A stretch of 64,000 bases of DNA from Rhodothermaceae bacterium (GTDB lineage: Bacteria > Bacteroidota > Rhodothermia > Rhodothermales > Bin80), in assembly GCA_009838195.1 (NCBI GenBank), contig VXSC01000022.1:102923-166922 (forward strand), given 5' to 3'. Shown piece after piece: positions 54,401-63,404 of the stretch. Position 1 is the first letter of the stretch. Every line of letters begins with the position of its first letter. Position numbers and translations under genes: made by a program. Below the pieces are notes generated by a model. The model was not told the DNA's origin. It did no database searches and was given only the letters and a program-made list of their open reading frames with translations.

Positions 54401-57400
54401 GCTCGTAGAGATACCTTAACGCGTGCCAGATCTGCCAATTTGATGTCCGCTGTACCATAAGCTGCATACCCTACTTCCTGATCGTATCCAGACACACGTA
54501 GTTCATTGACCCACACATTTGCCTCATTCAACACCTCCTCTTGCTCCGACACGTTTCGAATACCAATTACGATCGTAGTAATTCGATCAAGGCTCGGTGT
54601 CCCGCGGACTCCAATTCGTGTGCCTGGAGGAGCAAACTCCGCAATGGTTGATTGAAAGTTTGCATTTATGTCACTCCAGAACACTTCGTTGGGATCATAT
54701 CCGTCCCCAGATTCATCCACGTATGTGTCACGCAGAAACTTCATTTGGTTCAGAGAGCTCAGCAAGATATTCACGGAATTGAGATCAATGAATGCCTCCC
54801 CGTCCGGATCGGGGTTTGGCTGATTCGTACGCCATAGAAAATCGGATCTTTGCTCCGAATCGGCGGGGAGTTCACTGAGTGGGCTGGCGGTCAGGGACTG
54901 TTCATATTCATAATAGTCGGAGTCTTCATTGCCCCCAAGTCGGATAAAAAATTTCAGGGCTCCCCGGTCTTCTGCTTCAAGAGGCCGGTTATTAATCTCG
55001 CCATCCAGGTGTACAAACATGCGCAGGTTCTTGTATCGGAGTAGGTCCTGTGCCGAGGTGTAGGTGTGGAAGACTGCCAATTGTCGATTTGGCAGAAGAT
55101 TGCTTGCACGAATAACCATTGCTTGCTCTCTGGCATCTCGAATCGTATTCGACTGCGCTTCACGTACACGATTCCTGACCGCCCCCTTTGGGATTTCGTA
55201 ACTGGGGCTTTCTTCATTATTCACGCTTTCGATACTGATGCGTGCCCCCGTAATCGGATCCTCAGGAGGAATCATCTCTCCATCTGCGTCCGTTGCATTG
55301 ACCACCTCACTTGCTCTCCACTGGCTGCCAACCAGTTCGAGGGTCGCAAAGCGTATGGTGATGGGGGAGGTATGTCCGGTTGTCCAGATGCGGATGGATT
55401 CCATAAGTGTGAAGTCTTGAATATCCCCTACACGGCGGGTAAAATTCTTGACGGGAATCCGAATCAGGAACCATCCAGTCCCCGCGCCACCGGAAGACTT
55501 AATCTCGTTGATCACATAATCGTCCGTGTTCTCGGGTTGGGCCAGATTATCCAGGATCCCGAGATTGAGTGGCACTTCGTACTGGAAGTAGCTGTTTTCC
55601 GTATCAGAAGCAGAATTCAGATTAATATCTTCTGTGTCCGGTATGCGTGAATTCCCGTTGTCTTCTCCCGAAGGTCCCAGCTTACTATGGGCATCAAAGG
55701 AATTCAATTCGTGTCCAGGAAAAAATCGAGTGAAGCGTTCCTGAATCGTTGCGCCACCGGGAAAGAACCGATTATTGCCAAAAAAACTGTTGTTCAGGAA
55801 ATAATAATAGTCGTCGGCAGAAGGATCCAGGAGTGCCTTTGCTTTTTCTCGGGCGAGTATTTCAGGATATCGGACACTGACGGTATTCTCTAGAGATTCG
55901 AGGAATTCCGCGAACACAAACTGTTCTGTTCCGGCTCCCCCTTCGTGCTCGAACTTGTTATCGGGGAATGAGGGGAGGCCGTCCAGCCCGAGATCCTCGG
56001 TGATACGTTCATTTGCATCAATCGGGTTGATTTTTTGATTCTGTTGTCCAGTAGACAACCTCGCCAATGATCCAACAATTCCGACTTCTGACAGCGAAAG
56101 GCCATCTTCTGTGTTGAGTTTATTATCCGGGATCACATCTTCACTGATACGGCCCATATCAACGATCAGCTTTGCCTGAGGATCGGTCTGTCCCGATTCA
56201 GGGTATACCCGCATTACAAACTCGACAAATTCAATATTTTTTGAGGTGAAGTCGGTGTTTCCTTCGGTCAGGCGCTGTGTCATCCCTCCCCATGCTTCGC
56301 GTGGATTGTCCAGAAAGCGTCCAAGGTCACGGTTATAGTTGTAGGGGCCGCGCCCATGTGGGGTAAAATAGAGGTCAAGTGTGGGCAGGATTCGTTCGCT
56401 CTGAAGTATTTCTCGATTCGGGAATACCTGTTGCGGAGTCACGAGATCTACAGCAGGAGTGATATCACCGCTAAACTTCTCCAGAGATGAGGCATTCAGT
56501 GTGTACCAGCCCAAAACTGCACGGCCATCATTGCTCAGATCGATTTCGGTTCCTCCCATCTCTTCCTGAACACCAATGACGGGGGCGCTGCTGAGCAGCC
56601 ATGCCCCCTGACGAGCGAGCGAGATCAGGTTTTCAAACCCCTCAAAATCGTCCACGTAGGAAATTCCCTGAGTTTCGTCGGAGTAAAAATCTCGACCATC
56701 CTTTCGGAGCTCTCGCCTTTGGTCCTTGAAAGCATTCGTGAGTACATGACTGGGACGTAACTGGGCAAATTCTCCAACGACAGCGATGGAGCTGGGCTCC
56801 TTCGTTTGAACGAGCGGAAGCCAGTCAATTGCCCGTGTGAGCCACTGAGGGGTCAGTTGAAGACGGGAATCCAACCCCCAAATCATGTTGGAGATTGGCT
56901 CATCTCCAACGCGAAACTTATCGGTGAGTGATTTTTGACTCAGCCGCATGATGGTTCCACCCACAGAAATCTCGTCTCTCGGAAGATATTCGAGCCGGGC
57001 TCCAAGAAGCGTTTTCTGCTGAAGATTGATAAATGCGTTTTCTTCGTAATCGATCGCAATGTCTCGGCCAGCGACCAGGTAGGAGGTGTTTATAATGGTC
57101 ACCGTTCCACCCAGATAGTCCACGATATAGTCTATTCCTTCCGTAAGCACGGTGCCACCTGAGGTGACTCGTACAGATCCTTCAACGAGGCCGGAATAGG
57201 CCTTGAGGTCATAGAAGGAGGGAATCCCCCCTCTGTGGGATCCTTCAATCAGGTAGACATTTTTTGCTGTATTTCGAGTGGCGTTCAGGCGCTTTTGCGT
57301 ATACAGTTCTTTGAATACATAAAGCTCTTTTGCCTCAGCTTTTTCTTCATCATTCAGCCCACTGGCATCAATCAGGGTCTCGATCCTCTGGCCGAATGGC

Positions 57401-59436
57401 TCCAGGTAGGGAAAAATCAATAATCCATCTCCGGGAATGATGGTGTAGTTTGGTAGAAAGTCAAATAAGTTATCTGGTTTTTGAGCACCATCTTCATTGA
57501 GCCGGTCAAGACCGAGAACTTGGATAAGTGTCTGTTGTCCGGTGATCCCCGGGATCGTTTGGGTGGCAGCTTGTCCAGGCGGCTCGAAGCTGATATCCAG
57601 AGTAAAATCGGTGGGTAGCAGGCCTCGAGTAAGCTCATAGATATTCCGCATTTCCAGGTGCCAGGCTGCTGGATTGAGCTCATTCGCTTCCCCCAGGTTT
57701 GCGGGTTGTTGGAGGTTCACCGGTTTCAGTAGCTTCAGTACAAGGCGATCTCCAATCTGGCTATTGTCGCCACCGCCGGTCTGGCTGGAAAAGTCGCCAA
57801 CCTGAATCTCTGATCCGCCCGCGAGGTAGCGGAAGGATACGGCCAGTGCTTCGCTCTCCTGAATACTTTGTCGTAGGCTAATGAATCCTAGGCCTTCGTC
57901 CAGATCATAGTCACGACCGAGTTCAAGTTTTTTGAATTGTCCGATCTGGTAGTCAACGGTGGTCAGAGGTTGCTGCATGGCAGCACTCTCAAGGTAGTCC
58001 TGCGGTACGGCTTCGCCTGCACGTAATTGATTCTGTAATTCCGCTGCGTCGTACTGGTCCAGGTTGCTGTTTGGGTGACGTTCCTGGGTATAGCGATTTG
58101 CATCGCGAATGATTGCTTCCGGCTCACCCAGGTCCACGACAGCGACGACCTGCCGAACGTTCTGCTCTTCTGGGGAAACCGGGGTCAATTTCCAGACTTC
58201 AATATCCGTAATGTGTGAAAAAACAGCATCCAGGATAATGTTGGGAGGATCACTTAGCGCCTCATTCCAGCGGTTACGGAAGTAGTAACTGAGAAAATAG
58301 TACTTCCGTTGACTGTAATCTGTGGGTCGGCGGCTAAAGCTGGATGTCTCAGCACCACCATCGAGAGAGAGCGAATTTGATTGCCCCTTCTGCTGGCTGG
58401 CGACGGTCGTGAGGCGCAGTGCTCCGAGCTGGAATTCAGATTTGATTCCAAACAGGCTTTGTCCACCCCGAATGAGGCTGGAGGGGGTTTGCAAGAAGAC
58501 ATTCCCGGCCTCGATACTTTGGATGATTTCATCTTCGTATCCGGTGTAGATCAGTTCCAGCTGGTTCTGAAAATCGAAATCGCGGTTGGTGTCCCAGTCG
58601 ACATTGACTTTCATTTTGTCCCCAATCGTTCCGGTAACCCCCAATCGCAGGTCCATCCGAAACTCTGGTGTTAGTTGTGACCCTCGTCCAATGATTGCCT
58701 GTTGTGCAGTTTTCTCGTAGATGAATGCGGGCCGAATATCCGCACTTCCATTGACGCGGAGGTCCACTTCATTTTTACCAAAAATGGTGGTAAAACCACT
58801 TTGGCGGCCTCCCGGCACAGAGATTGACAGGCCAAGTCCCCGACGCTGTCGTTCTTGTAGATCTCTCCGGCGCTGAAGGAGGGTGTGCCAGTTGCGGTCA
58901 AGATTTTGGGAGAACCTCTCGGCCTGGTATTGTTCGCGACTAACCCGGAGGGAATGTCGGACATCTTCTCCAGCTACACGCTCTGTGATCGTATAGAATG
59001 AACCTGTACTGTCCAACTCAACATCATGTCTCCAACCAGAAAACAGTCTCGCCCCCAGGGATCGTCGCTCTGTTGGTAGTATCACGGCCGTGCGCCTGGG
59101 TAGCACCAGGTTGGCAAAATATCGTTTTGCGCGTTCGTTTGTATCTGGTGGTGGTGCAAGTGAATCAATCCGAACGAGAAGAAGACTGTCCAGCCCTAGA
59201 TCCAGGACCATTTCCCGCACAGAGTCGCGACCCAGACGGGAGAGAAGTGCTCGGAGGGAATCAACCTGGTGCAGCGTTACGCTGTCTGTGTCCGCGACTG
59301 CGATATCCCCCCACAGGCTACCTCGAGAATGATCTCCCTGGGCAGCGGCATGCGCCAAAAGCATCCAAACCAGCAGCGCTCCTGCGGAGTATACCACCAG
59401 TTGGCGTACTGCAAAAAGTCGTCTGTTCAGGTGCAT
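51454..59436 (-). CDS. sprA: SprA/Sov-type outer-membrane translocon of the type IX secretion system
   Basis: A 2,660-residue outer-membrane beta-barrel; SprA is the channel through which type IX cargo crosses the outer membrane in Bacteroidota. Signal peptide at residues about 1-33. The SprA pattern is recognised in long beta-rich segments such as LSISVPGGRQSGFTTIFGKN, DMRLGVTGTIGDKMKVNVDW, ISYVDDFEGFE and GTPSLDRITTIVIGIRN. Length is somewhat above F. johnsoniae SprA (about 2,400). Residues about 2092-2173 form an unusual insertion: a charged, Arg/Glu-rich coiled-coil (from YQRLEEAQRAAASEAQAQRQ on) followed by three 10-residue repeats (EEVPITEQD type). lipB follows; other type IX genes are not in this window. 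Confidence 0.93.
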   Translation of the reverse strand: MHLNRRLFAVRQLVVYSAGALLVWMLLAHAAAQGDHSRGSLWGDIAVADTDSVTLHQVDSLRALLSRLGRDSVREMVLDLGLDSLLLVRIDSLAPPPDTNERAKRYFANLVLPRRTAVILPTERRSLGARLFSGWRHDVELDSTGSFYTITERVAGEDVRHSLRVSREQYQAERFSQNLDRNWHTLLQRRRDLQERQRRGLGLSISVPGGRQSGFTTIFGKNEVDLRVNGSADIRPAFIYEKTAQQAIIGRGSQLTPEFRMDLRLGVTGTIGDKMKVNVDWDTNRDFDFQNQLELIYTGYEDEIIQSIEAGNVFLQTPSSLIRGGQSLFGIKSEFQLGALRLTTVASQQKGQSNSLSLDGGAETSSFSRRPTDYSQRKYYFLSYYFRNRWNEALSDPPNIILDAVFSHITDIEVWKLTPVSPEEQNVRQVVAVVDLGEPEAIIRDANRYTQERHPNSNLDQYDAAELQNQLRAGEAVPQDYLESAAMQQPLTTVDYQIGQFKKLELGRDYDLDEGLGFISLRQSIQESEALAVSFRYLAGGSEIQVGDFSSQTGGGDNSQIGDRLVLKLLKPVNLQQPANLGEANELNPAAWHLEMRNIYELTRGLLPTDFTLDISFEPPGQAATQTIPGITGQQTLIQVLGLDRLNEDGAQKPDNLFDFLPNYTIIPGDGLLIFPYLEPFGQRIETLIDASGLNDEEKAEAKELYVFKELYTQKRLNATRNTAKNVYLIEGSHRGGIPSFYDLKAYSGLVEGSVRVTSGGTVLTEGIDYIVDYLGGTVTIINTSYLVAGRDIAIDYEENAFINLQQKTLLGARLEYLPRDEISVGGTIMRLSQKSLTDKFRVGDEPISNMIWGLDSRLQLTPQWLTRAIDWLPLVQTKEPSSIAVVGEFAQLRPSHVLTNAFKDQRRELRKDGRDFYSDETQGISYVDDFEGFENLISLARQGAWLLSSAPVIGVQEEMGGTEIDLSNDGRAVLGWYTLNASSLEKFSGDITPAVDLVTPQQVFPNREILQSERILPTLDLYFTPHGRGPYNYNRDLGRFLDNPREAWGGMTQRLTEGNTDFTSKNIEFVEFVMRVYPESGQTDPQAKLIVDMGRISEDVIPDNKLNTEDGLSLSEVGIVGSLARLSTGQQNQKINPIDANERITEDLGLDGLPSFPDNKFEHEGGAGTEQFVFAEFLESLENTVSVRYPEILAREKAKALLDPSADDYYYFLNNSFFGNNRFFPGGATIQERFTRFFPGHELNSFDAHSKLGPSGEDNGNSRIPDTEDINLNSASDTENSYFQYEVPLNLGILDNLAQPENTDDYVINEIKSSGGAGTGWFLIRIPVKNFTRRVGDIQDFTLMESIRIWTTGHTSPITIRFATLELVGSQWRASEVVNATDADGEMIPPEDPITGARISIESVNNEESPSYEIPKGAVRNRVREAQSNTIRDAREQAMVIRASNLLPNRQLAVFHTYTSAQDLLRYKNLRMFVHLDGEINNRPLEAEDRGALKFFIRLGGNEDSDYYEYEQSLTASPLSELPADSEQRSDFLWRTNQPNPDPDGEAFIDLNSVNILLSSLNQMKFLRDTYVDESGDGYDPNEVFWSDINANFQSTIAEFAPPGTRIGVRGTPSLDRITTIVIGIRNVSEQEEVLNEANVWVNELRVSGYDQEVGYAAYGTADIKLADLARVKVSLRAQSDGFGALSSTLADREQLNIQNWTVNSQLSVDKFIPERYGWTLPVSMEMKENSRLPRFDPNRGDIRVTSLQDAIAADSTLTSSEIAIRQQQIREEAQTFSKTTSYTTRVSKSGARSRLVRNTLDGLSFSYSYSDTKTRTPTQSFRNSWRWSTSFGYRLQIRNPRVLRLFSWLEGVPVLGLLSNIGLNYLPSSLDYSLSANRALSSSKQRADPSRQRSSDLPLDVQFPVRAQHQFSHSRDFSFQYSPFSFLDLGIQSSTDQSLNAIGVDTLYSVILIDSTGAESQLDDTNLASLIQEGVIDDSQVGVSAFELTHLQPRKFGQVFRQALGGSVPGAPNIRPESYSSRFNATFRPRLQRYRALSWIQIQDIGYSTNFDWSNGSVGSNTGARTRLTTTIRGGLTLRPQDLIRKLGFYQRLEEAQRAAASEAQAQRQIREQERARRREERRRELERRREERRQEQEREAEQEEEGVPIAEQGEEEVPITEQDEEEVPIADPPVNQPIPDPAELQTENPTRTSRIRFPQSLTPKALTRRLLLALTGIQDLSLTYNGTRNTSANNVGVLDELGDVQVHYSLYDAVFNDQGPSLRYRLGLDRTITPEQGRVIDERFQVTDALNDADRWAGRVSLNLSSQMRITLNWRMEETRRENLTYRILDNGQPGADTTRTSDVTVSAWSFTASYQDLFQSQLNQYRSDCGAACSSDGPLPDTLESTVLTNRLVYRDFQSSYLVFGSTGNMPFPLPGWSLSYSGIAKWPLIRRIFQNATLRHSYASSFSADFRSNLRGGQPDNFYLGEGPLIAFTIPQEEVDAVRINERFQPLIAVDLSFRGNIQTSIAWNKTNSYSLSTTNNVVNENRSNEISLTASWAKSGLRLPFIRRTLNNRINFSLSLSRIANDDRSFYIRRAMEVAAVDPEFNVSDVLEEPYVDVLTSTSRIQAQPKIAYQFSNVVSADVFVQYEDFIGDSRRLPYTTINGGFNLRVNFSH
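52919..53008 (-). repeat. Three tandem 30-bp repeats inside sprA
   Basis: Units at 52919-52948, 52949-52978 and 52979-53008 differ at only a few positions and encode EEEVPITEQD-type repeats. They end the Arg/Glu-rich coiled-coil stretch (about 53009-53163) in the sprA insertion. Repeat copy number could vary between strains. Confidence 0.85.
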
Positions 59437-59582
59437 TTATCCTGTTGACGAGCCTATACTTGTCCCGTAATAATGTAGTCCGTGCCTCTTGTGCTCGTAT
59501 CAGTAAATGCAGATATGCAGGTCCTTTTTTTGTAGGTTGGAGAGATATAATTATTATTCATTGCAACGCGAGGGGAGTAGCC

Positions 59583-60041
59583 ATGTTCAGATCCATACTT
59601 TTTCTGGGGACAATCCTCCTGACAGGCTTGGTCATCGGCTGTTCGGCTACACAGGAAAGTGATATCCAAAATCTGCTGCAAATGCAGCAGGACGCATGGA
59701 ATGCCGGAGATATTGAAACGTTTATGCAGGGATACCTTAACAGTGACAGCCTTCGCTTTGTTGGGTCAGGGGGAGAAGTTCGGGGTTGGCAATCCACGTT
59801 GGATAGATACCACCGGGCGTACCCTGATCGGGAAGCAATGGGGACACTGTCGTTTGATCTCCGGGAAATTCGTATGCTTGGTCGTAGGCATGCAATGATT
59901 TTTGGTGCTTACACATTAGAACGGGATAATGATCAACCCACAGGGCTATTTACATTAATCGCTGAATATACTGAAGATGGCTGGCGTATCATCCATGATC
60001 ACACATCTGCAGATCCAATCGACTACCAGAATTTAGAATGA
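59583..60041 (+). CDS. NTF2/SnoaL-like (DUF4440-type) lipoprotein
   Basis: A 152-residue protein with a lipobox (GLVIGC, Cys20) and a cone-shaped NTF2-like fold pattern: QNLLQMQQDAWNAGDIETFM, GYLNSDSLRFV, GWQSTLDRYHRAYPDR and the final EYTEDGWRIIHDHTS. Such domains bind small ligands or act in enzymes with varied roles. The ATG at 59583 has a purine-rich stretch (GAGGGGAG) before it. Its stop overlaps the next ATG. The much longer frame upstream is antisense to sprA. Confidence 0.85.
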   Translation: MFRSILFLGTILLTGLVIGCSATQESDIQNLLQMQQDAWNAGDIETFMQGYLNSDSLRFVGSGGEVRGWQSTLDRYHRAYPDREAMGTLSFDLREIRMLGRRHAMIFGAYTLERDNDQPTGLFTLIAEYTEDGWRIIHDHTSADPIDYQNLE

Positions 60042-60691
60042 CAGATCCCTGTTCGTATATGCAGGATAAGGTTGTAGTAGTAACAGGTGCGGGTGGCCGT
60101 TTAGGTCAGCGCTTGGTTGCACAGTTTACAGAAGTCGGTGCACATGTGGTTGCGATTGGCAATGAAGGGACCGAAGATCTAATCCTGGATCTGGCGAACG
60201 AGGACGAGGTCGTGGATGCGTTTGAGCGGATTCAGCGTGAGTGCAAGCGTATGGATGTCCTTGTCCATGCAGTTGGAACATGGAGTGAATGGCCACTTCT
60301 GGATACGAAGTTGGAAGATTGGGAGCGCATGATGCAGATCAATTTGACCACCGGCTTTTTGTGCTTCCGCGAAGCAGCCCGGCATATGGTCAAGGATGGA
60401 GGGACGATTATAGGAATCTGTGCTCGGTCCGGTCTTGAAGCTGCTGTCGCCCGGGGAGGAGCCTACGCAGCAAGTAAGGCAGGTCTGCTACGCCTTGTGG
60501 AAGCAGTTGCAGCAGAGCACCCAACACTGAACACGTATGCTCTGGCCCCGTCCGTGATTCTCTATAAGGACGCTTCTGGCCCAGGAGTCCATGCGGATGA
60601 TCTAGTCCAGTTGGCCATTCAGTTATGTTCCGAGCCTGCAAGTGCGCTTCGTGGAACCGCACTGCAGGCATACGGCATGCATTCGTCATGA
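60038..60691 (+). CDS. SDR-family oxidoreductase (short form)
   Basis: A 217-residue short-chain dehydrogenase. The nucleotide motif TGAGGRLGQRL and the active site YAASK in GGAYAASKAGLLRL are present. At 217 residues it is shorter than typical SDRs, and the substrate region is reduced. It overlaps the NTF2-like gene by 4 bp (ATGA). The substrate is unknown. Confidence 0.88.
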   Translation: MTDPCSYMQDKVVVVTGAGGRLGQRLVAQFTEVGAHVVAIGNEGTEDLILDLANEDEVVDAFERIQRECKRMDVLVHAVGTWSEWPLLDTKLEDWERMMQINLTTGFLCFREAARHMVKDGGTIIGICARSGLEAAVARGGAYAASKAGLLRLVEAVAAEHPTLNTYALAPSVILYKDASGPGVHADDLVQLAIQLCSEPASALRGTALQAYGMHSS

Positions 60692-60695
60692 TCCA

Positions 60696-60812
60696 ATGAC
60701 CGAGGCTAATCAGGAATCCAGGGGATCGTTTGTTCAAACACTGATCCGTGTGTTTACCGCACAGGCGGTGGTGATGCTGTTTCTGTGGCTTTTGCACTCG
60801 TTGTACAACTAG
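60696..60812 (+). CDS. Tiny single-pass membrane protein before a sodium symporter gene
   Basis: A 38-codon ORF that is easily missed. It encodes a polar start (MTEANQESRGSF) followed by one hydrophobic helix (VFTAQAVVMLFLWLLHSLY). It begins 4 bp after the SDR stop and ends 3 bp before the symporter start, so it sits precisely within the operon. Very small membrane partners occur with some sodium-coupled transporters; that role is inference. Confidence 0.55.
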   Translation: MTEANQESRGSFVQTLIRVFTAQAVVMLFLWLLHSLYN

Positions 60813-60815
60813 TCG

Positions 60816-62489
60816 ATGCACCTGGTTAACTGGCTCATTGTTGTAGCCTATCTTGCGTATGTCTTGTGGGACGGCTTACGTCGTTCCAGGGATACGGATC
60901 GTCTCAGGGGATATTTTTTGGCAAACCAAAGTCTGCCCTGGTGGGCGGTTGGTCTTTCGGTCATGGCCACCCAACTCTCTGCCGTGACGATGATTGGCAC
61001 GACAGGGCAGGGAGCAACGGACGGGATCCGCTTTATCCAGTTTTATTTTGGTTTGCCTCTGGCCATGGTGATTCTGGGGGTCACGCTCGTTCCATTTTTG
61101 CATCGTAGCGGCGTTTATACTGCGTACGAGTATTTGGAGCGGCGATTTGGGGCGGGAACCCGGTCACTCACCAGTTTTCTGTTTCTGATGTCGCGCGGCA
61201 TGAGTTGCGGAACCATACTCGCGGCGCCGGCTGTGGTGATGGCTGCAATATTTGGCTGGGATCTCACGCTAAGCGTTGCCGTGATCGGAATCCCGACCGT
61301 CCTCTACACTATGGTTGGTGGTATTCAGGCGGTCGCATGGGCCGACGTCAAGCAAATGATTCTGATCGTGCTCTCGTTGGCGGTTGTAGTAGTTGTACTT
61401 CTGGTAAAGATGCCAGTGAATCCCCATGATGCACTTCAGATTGCAGGTGCGACAGGTCGGCTACAGGTATTTGATTTTTCGTTTACTCTCACCGAGACCT
61501 ATACATTCTGGTCTGGTCTTTTAGGGGGGACGTTTCTGATGCTCTCCTATTTTGGAACCGATCAGAGTCAGGTACAGCGATATTTAGCGGCCCGCTCGGT
61601 TACGGAGGCTCGTCGATCTCTGCTGATGAGCGCCTACTGGAAGATTCCGCTTCAATCACTTGTACTACTCATCGGGGTTCTGGTATTTGTGTTCTATCTC
61701 TTTCAGGCGCCACCACTTCTTTATAATCCTGCCCATGAGGAGTCCGTGCGCAGCTATGCCCCAGAGGCGTATGCCGAATTGGAAACACGCTACAGTGCCG
61801 AGTTCACGGCACGGACGGAAGCTGCTGAGGCAGTTGCGGCAGGTTTGCCGGGAGCCTCCGAGCGGCTGGAAGCGCATGAAGCTGCCGTGGGCAGTCTTAG
61901 AAGTGATGCACTGGAACTTGCGCGTGAGGCGACGGGGGATGAGTCAGTTAGAGATGTGAACTACATCATGCCCCGGTTTGCACTGGATGTTCTTCCCTTG
62001 GGGTTGACAGGACTCTTTATTGCTGCAATCATGGCCGCTGCGATGTCGAGCATTTCTTCGGAGCTCAATTCGCTGTCAACAACAACGGTCATTGACTTCT
62101 ATCGGAGATGGATTCGTCCAAATGCTCCAGAGACGCACATGCTATGGGTGAGCAAACTTGCTACCGGTTTTTGGGGGCTGTTTGCATGCTTTGTCGCTAC
62201 ATTCGCAGCGACGCTGGGGTCTTTGATTGAGGTCGTCAATCGGTTTGGATCATTCTTTTATGGCTCCATCTTGGGTGTTTTTATTCTGGCAATGATTCCG
62301 AAAGGGCGAGGAGTTGGAGCTTTTTATGGTCTGGTTGCGGGGATGAGTGCGGTTGCAGCAGTCAATTTTCTGGCCCCTGAAATATCATTTTTATGGCACA
62401 ATGTGGTCGGGGCACTGACGGTCGTTTCCGTCGGGTTACTCCTCTCGTGGCTTCGAGATAGTATTTCGTCCAGCAATCGCTCGGGATAG
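60816..62489 (+). CDS. Sodium:solute symporter (SSS family)
   Basis: A 557-residue transporter with about 13 transmembrane helices. SSS features include GGIQAVAWADVKQMIL and MAAAMSSISSELNSLSTTTV (Na+ site region). A polar insertion of about 75 residues, rich in Glu and Ala (about residues 300-375), interrupts the membrane pattern between helices. The substrate could be a sugar, amino acid or related solute. Its 3' end overlaps the convergent recR gene by 54 bp. Confidence 0.93.
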   Translation: MHLVNWLIVVAYLAYVLWDGLRRSRDTDRLRGYFLANQSLPWWAVGLSVMATQLSAVTMIGTTGQGATDGIRFIQFYFGLPLAMVILGVTLVPFLHRSGVYTAYEYLERRFGAGTRSLTSFLFLMSRGMSCGTILAAPAVVMAAIFGWDLTLSVAVIGIPTVLYTMVGGIQAVAWADVKQMILIVLSLAVVVVVLLVKMPVNPHDALQIAGATGRLQVFDFSFTLTETYTFWSGLLGGTFLMLSYFGTDQSQVQRYLAARSVTEARRSLLMSAYWKIPLQSLVLLIGVLVFVFYLFQAPPLLYNPAHEESVRSYAPEAYAELETRYSAEFTARTEAAEAVAAGLPGASERLEAHEAAVGSLRSDALELAREATGDESVRDVNYIMPRFALDVLPLGLTGLFIAAIMAAAMSSISSELNSLSTTTVIDFYRRWIRPNAPETHMLWVSKLATGFWGLFACFVATFAATLGSLIEVVNRFGSFFYGSILGVFILAMIPKGRGVGAFYGLVAGMSAVAAVNFLAPEISFLWHNVVGALTVVSVGLLLSWLRDSISSSNRSG

Positions 62490-63059
62490 GGTTGCTTCAT
62501 CCGCGTAGCTGAGGGTAAGGCCAACAGGAATGCCTCGTGCCAAGCGGGTAATTTTGATGGGGAACGGTTCCAGAAGCTGGGTCAGATAGAGTGCAGTGGT
62601 ATCCCCTTCCACGGTGGGACTGACGGCAAGGATCAGTTCGGTGATGTCTGAATCAGATGTACCCACCCGTTCAATCAGTGTACGGATATTGAGGTCATCG
62701 GGACCAATCCCGTCTAAAGGGGAGATCACTCCCCCCAGGACATGGTATCTACCACGGTACTCTCCGGTGCGCTCAAGCGCAACAATATCTTCGGCATCCT
62801 GCACCACGCAGACGATTCCTGATTCCCGTTTCGTGGAGTTGCAGATGATGCAGATCTCCGCATCGGTCACATTCCCGCAGATATCACATGCCCGCACGCG
62901 TTCTTTCATCTCCAACAGGGCGTTCGCCAGTCGAGCGACATCCTCTTTCGGCATCTTGAGAATATGTGCAGCAAGTCGCTGCGCACTCTTGCGACCGATG
63001 GTCGGGAGTTTGGAGAACTGTTCAATCAGAATTTCGACGGATTCCGAGGCGAACTGCAT
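62436..63059 (-). CDS. recR: Recombination mediator protein RecR
   Basis: Works with RecF/RecO to load RecA at gaps. The 207-residue protein has a helix-hairpin-helix (FSKLPTIGRKSAQRLAAHIL), a four-cysteine zinc finger (CDICGNVTDAEICIIC) and a Toprim domain (VCVVQDAEDIVALERTGEY; LAVSPTVEGDTTALYL). It is the last gene of dnaX-ybaB-recR and overlaps the symporter end. Confidence 0.97.
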   Translation of the reverse strand: MQFASESVEILIEQFSKLPTIGRKSAQRLAAHILKMPKEDVARLANALLEMKERVRACDICGNVTDAEICIICNSTKRESGIVCVVQDAEDIVALERTGEYRGRYHVLGGVISPLDGIGPDDLNIRTLIERVGTSDSDITELILAVSPTVEGDTTALYLTQLLEPFPIKITRLARGIPVGLTLSYADEATLSRAIAGRNTISKPREE

Positions 63060-63062
63060 GGA

Positions 63063-63383
63063 TTAGAGACCGAATTTCGAGAGATCCATGTCTTTGGGCA
63101 GGAAGCTTTCGGCTTGGTCACGCAACTCATTCTGCCCAGCTTCAGCAGCTTCGTCGAGTGCTTTGTTGACACCGGCAATAATCAGATCACTCAGCATCTC
63201 CATATCGTTTGGGTCGACAATTTCAGGATCCAGTTCGATCTTGATGATCCGCTGATTTCCATTAGCGGTCACTTTGACCATGCCACCTCCAGCTTCTGCT
63301 GTGGCAGTGACACGCTGCATGATCTCTCGTACTTTGCCGATCTGATTTTTCATGTCGGCCACTTGTTTGAGCATGTTGAGCAT
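63063..63383 (-). CDS. YbaB/EbfC-family nucleoid-associated protein
   Basis: A small (106-residue) DNA-binding protein. The family sequence is visible in LKQVADMKNQIGKVREIM, GGGMVKVTANGNQRIIKIEL and MEMLSDLIIAGVNKALDEA. It lies between dnaX and recR, a conserved order in bacteria; 3 bp separate it from recR. Confidence 0.95.
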   Translation of the reverse strand: MLNMLKQVADMKNQIGKVREIMQRVTATAEAGGGMVKVTANGNQRIIKIELDPEIVDPNDMEMLSDLIIAGVNKALDEAAEAGQNELRDQAESFLPKDMDLSKFGL

Positions 63384-63404
63384 AGTCTTTCTCGGGTTTG
63401 ATGG

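Noticed and set aside
58998..59582. A long 5' extension of the NTF2-like lipoprotein ORF
   Set aside because: This part is antisense to the sprA start, and a clear lipoprotein signal begins at 59583.
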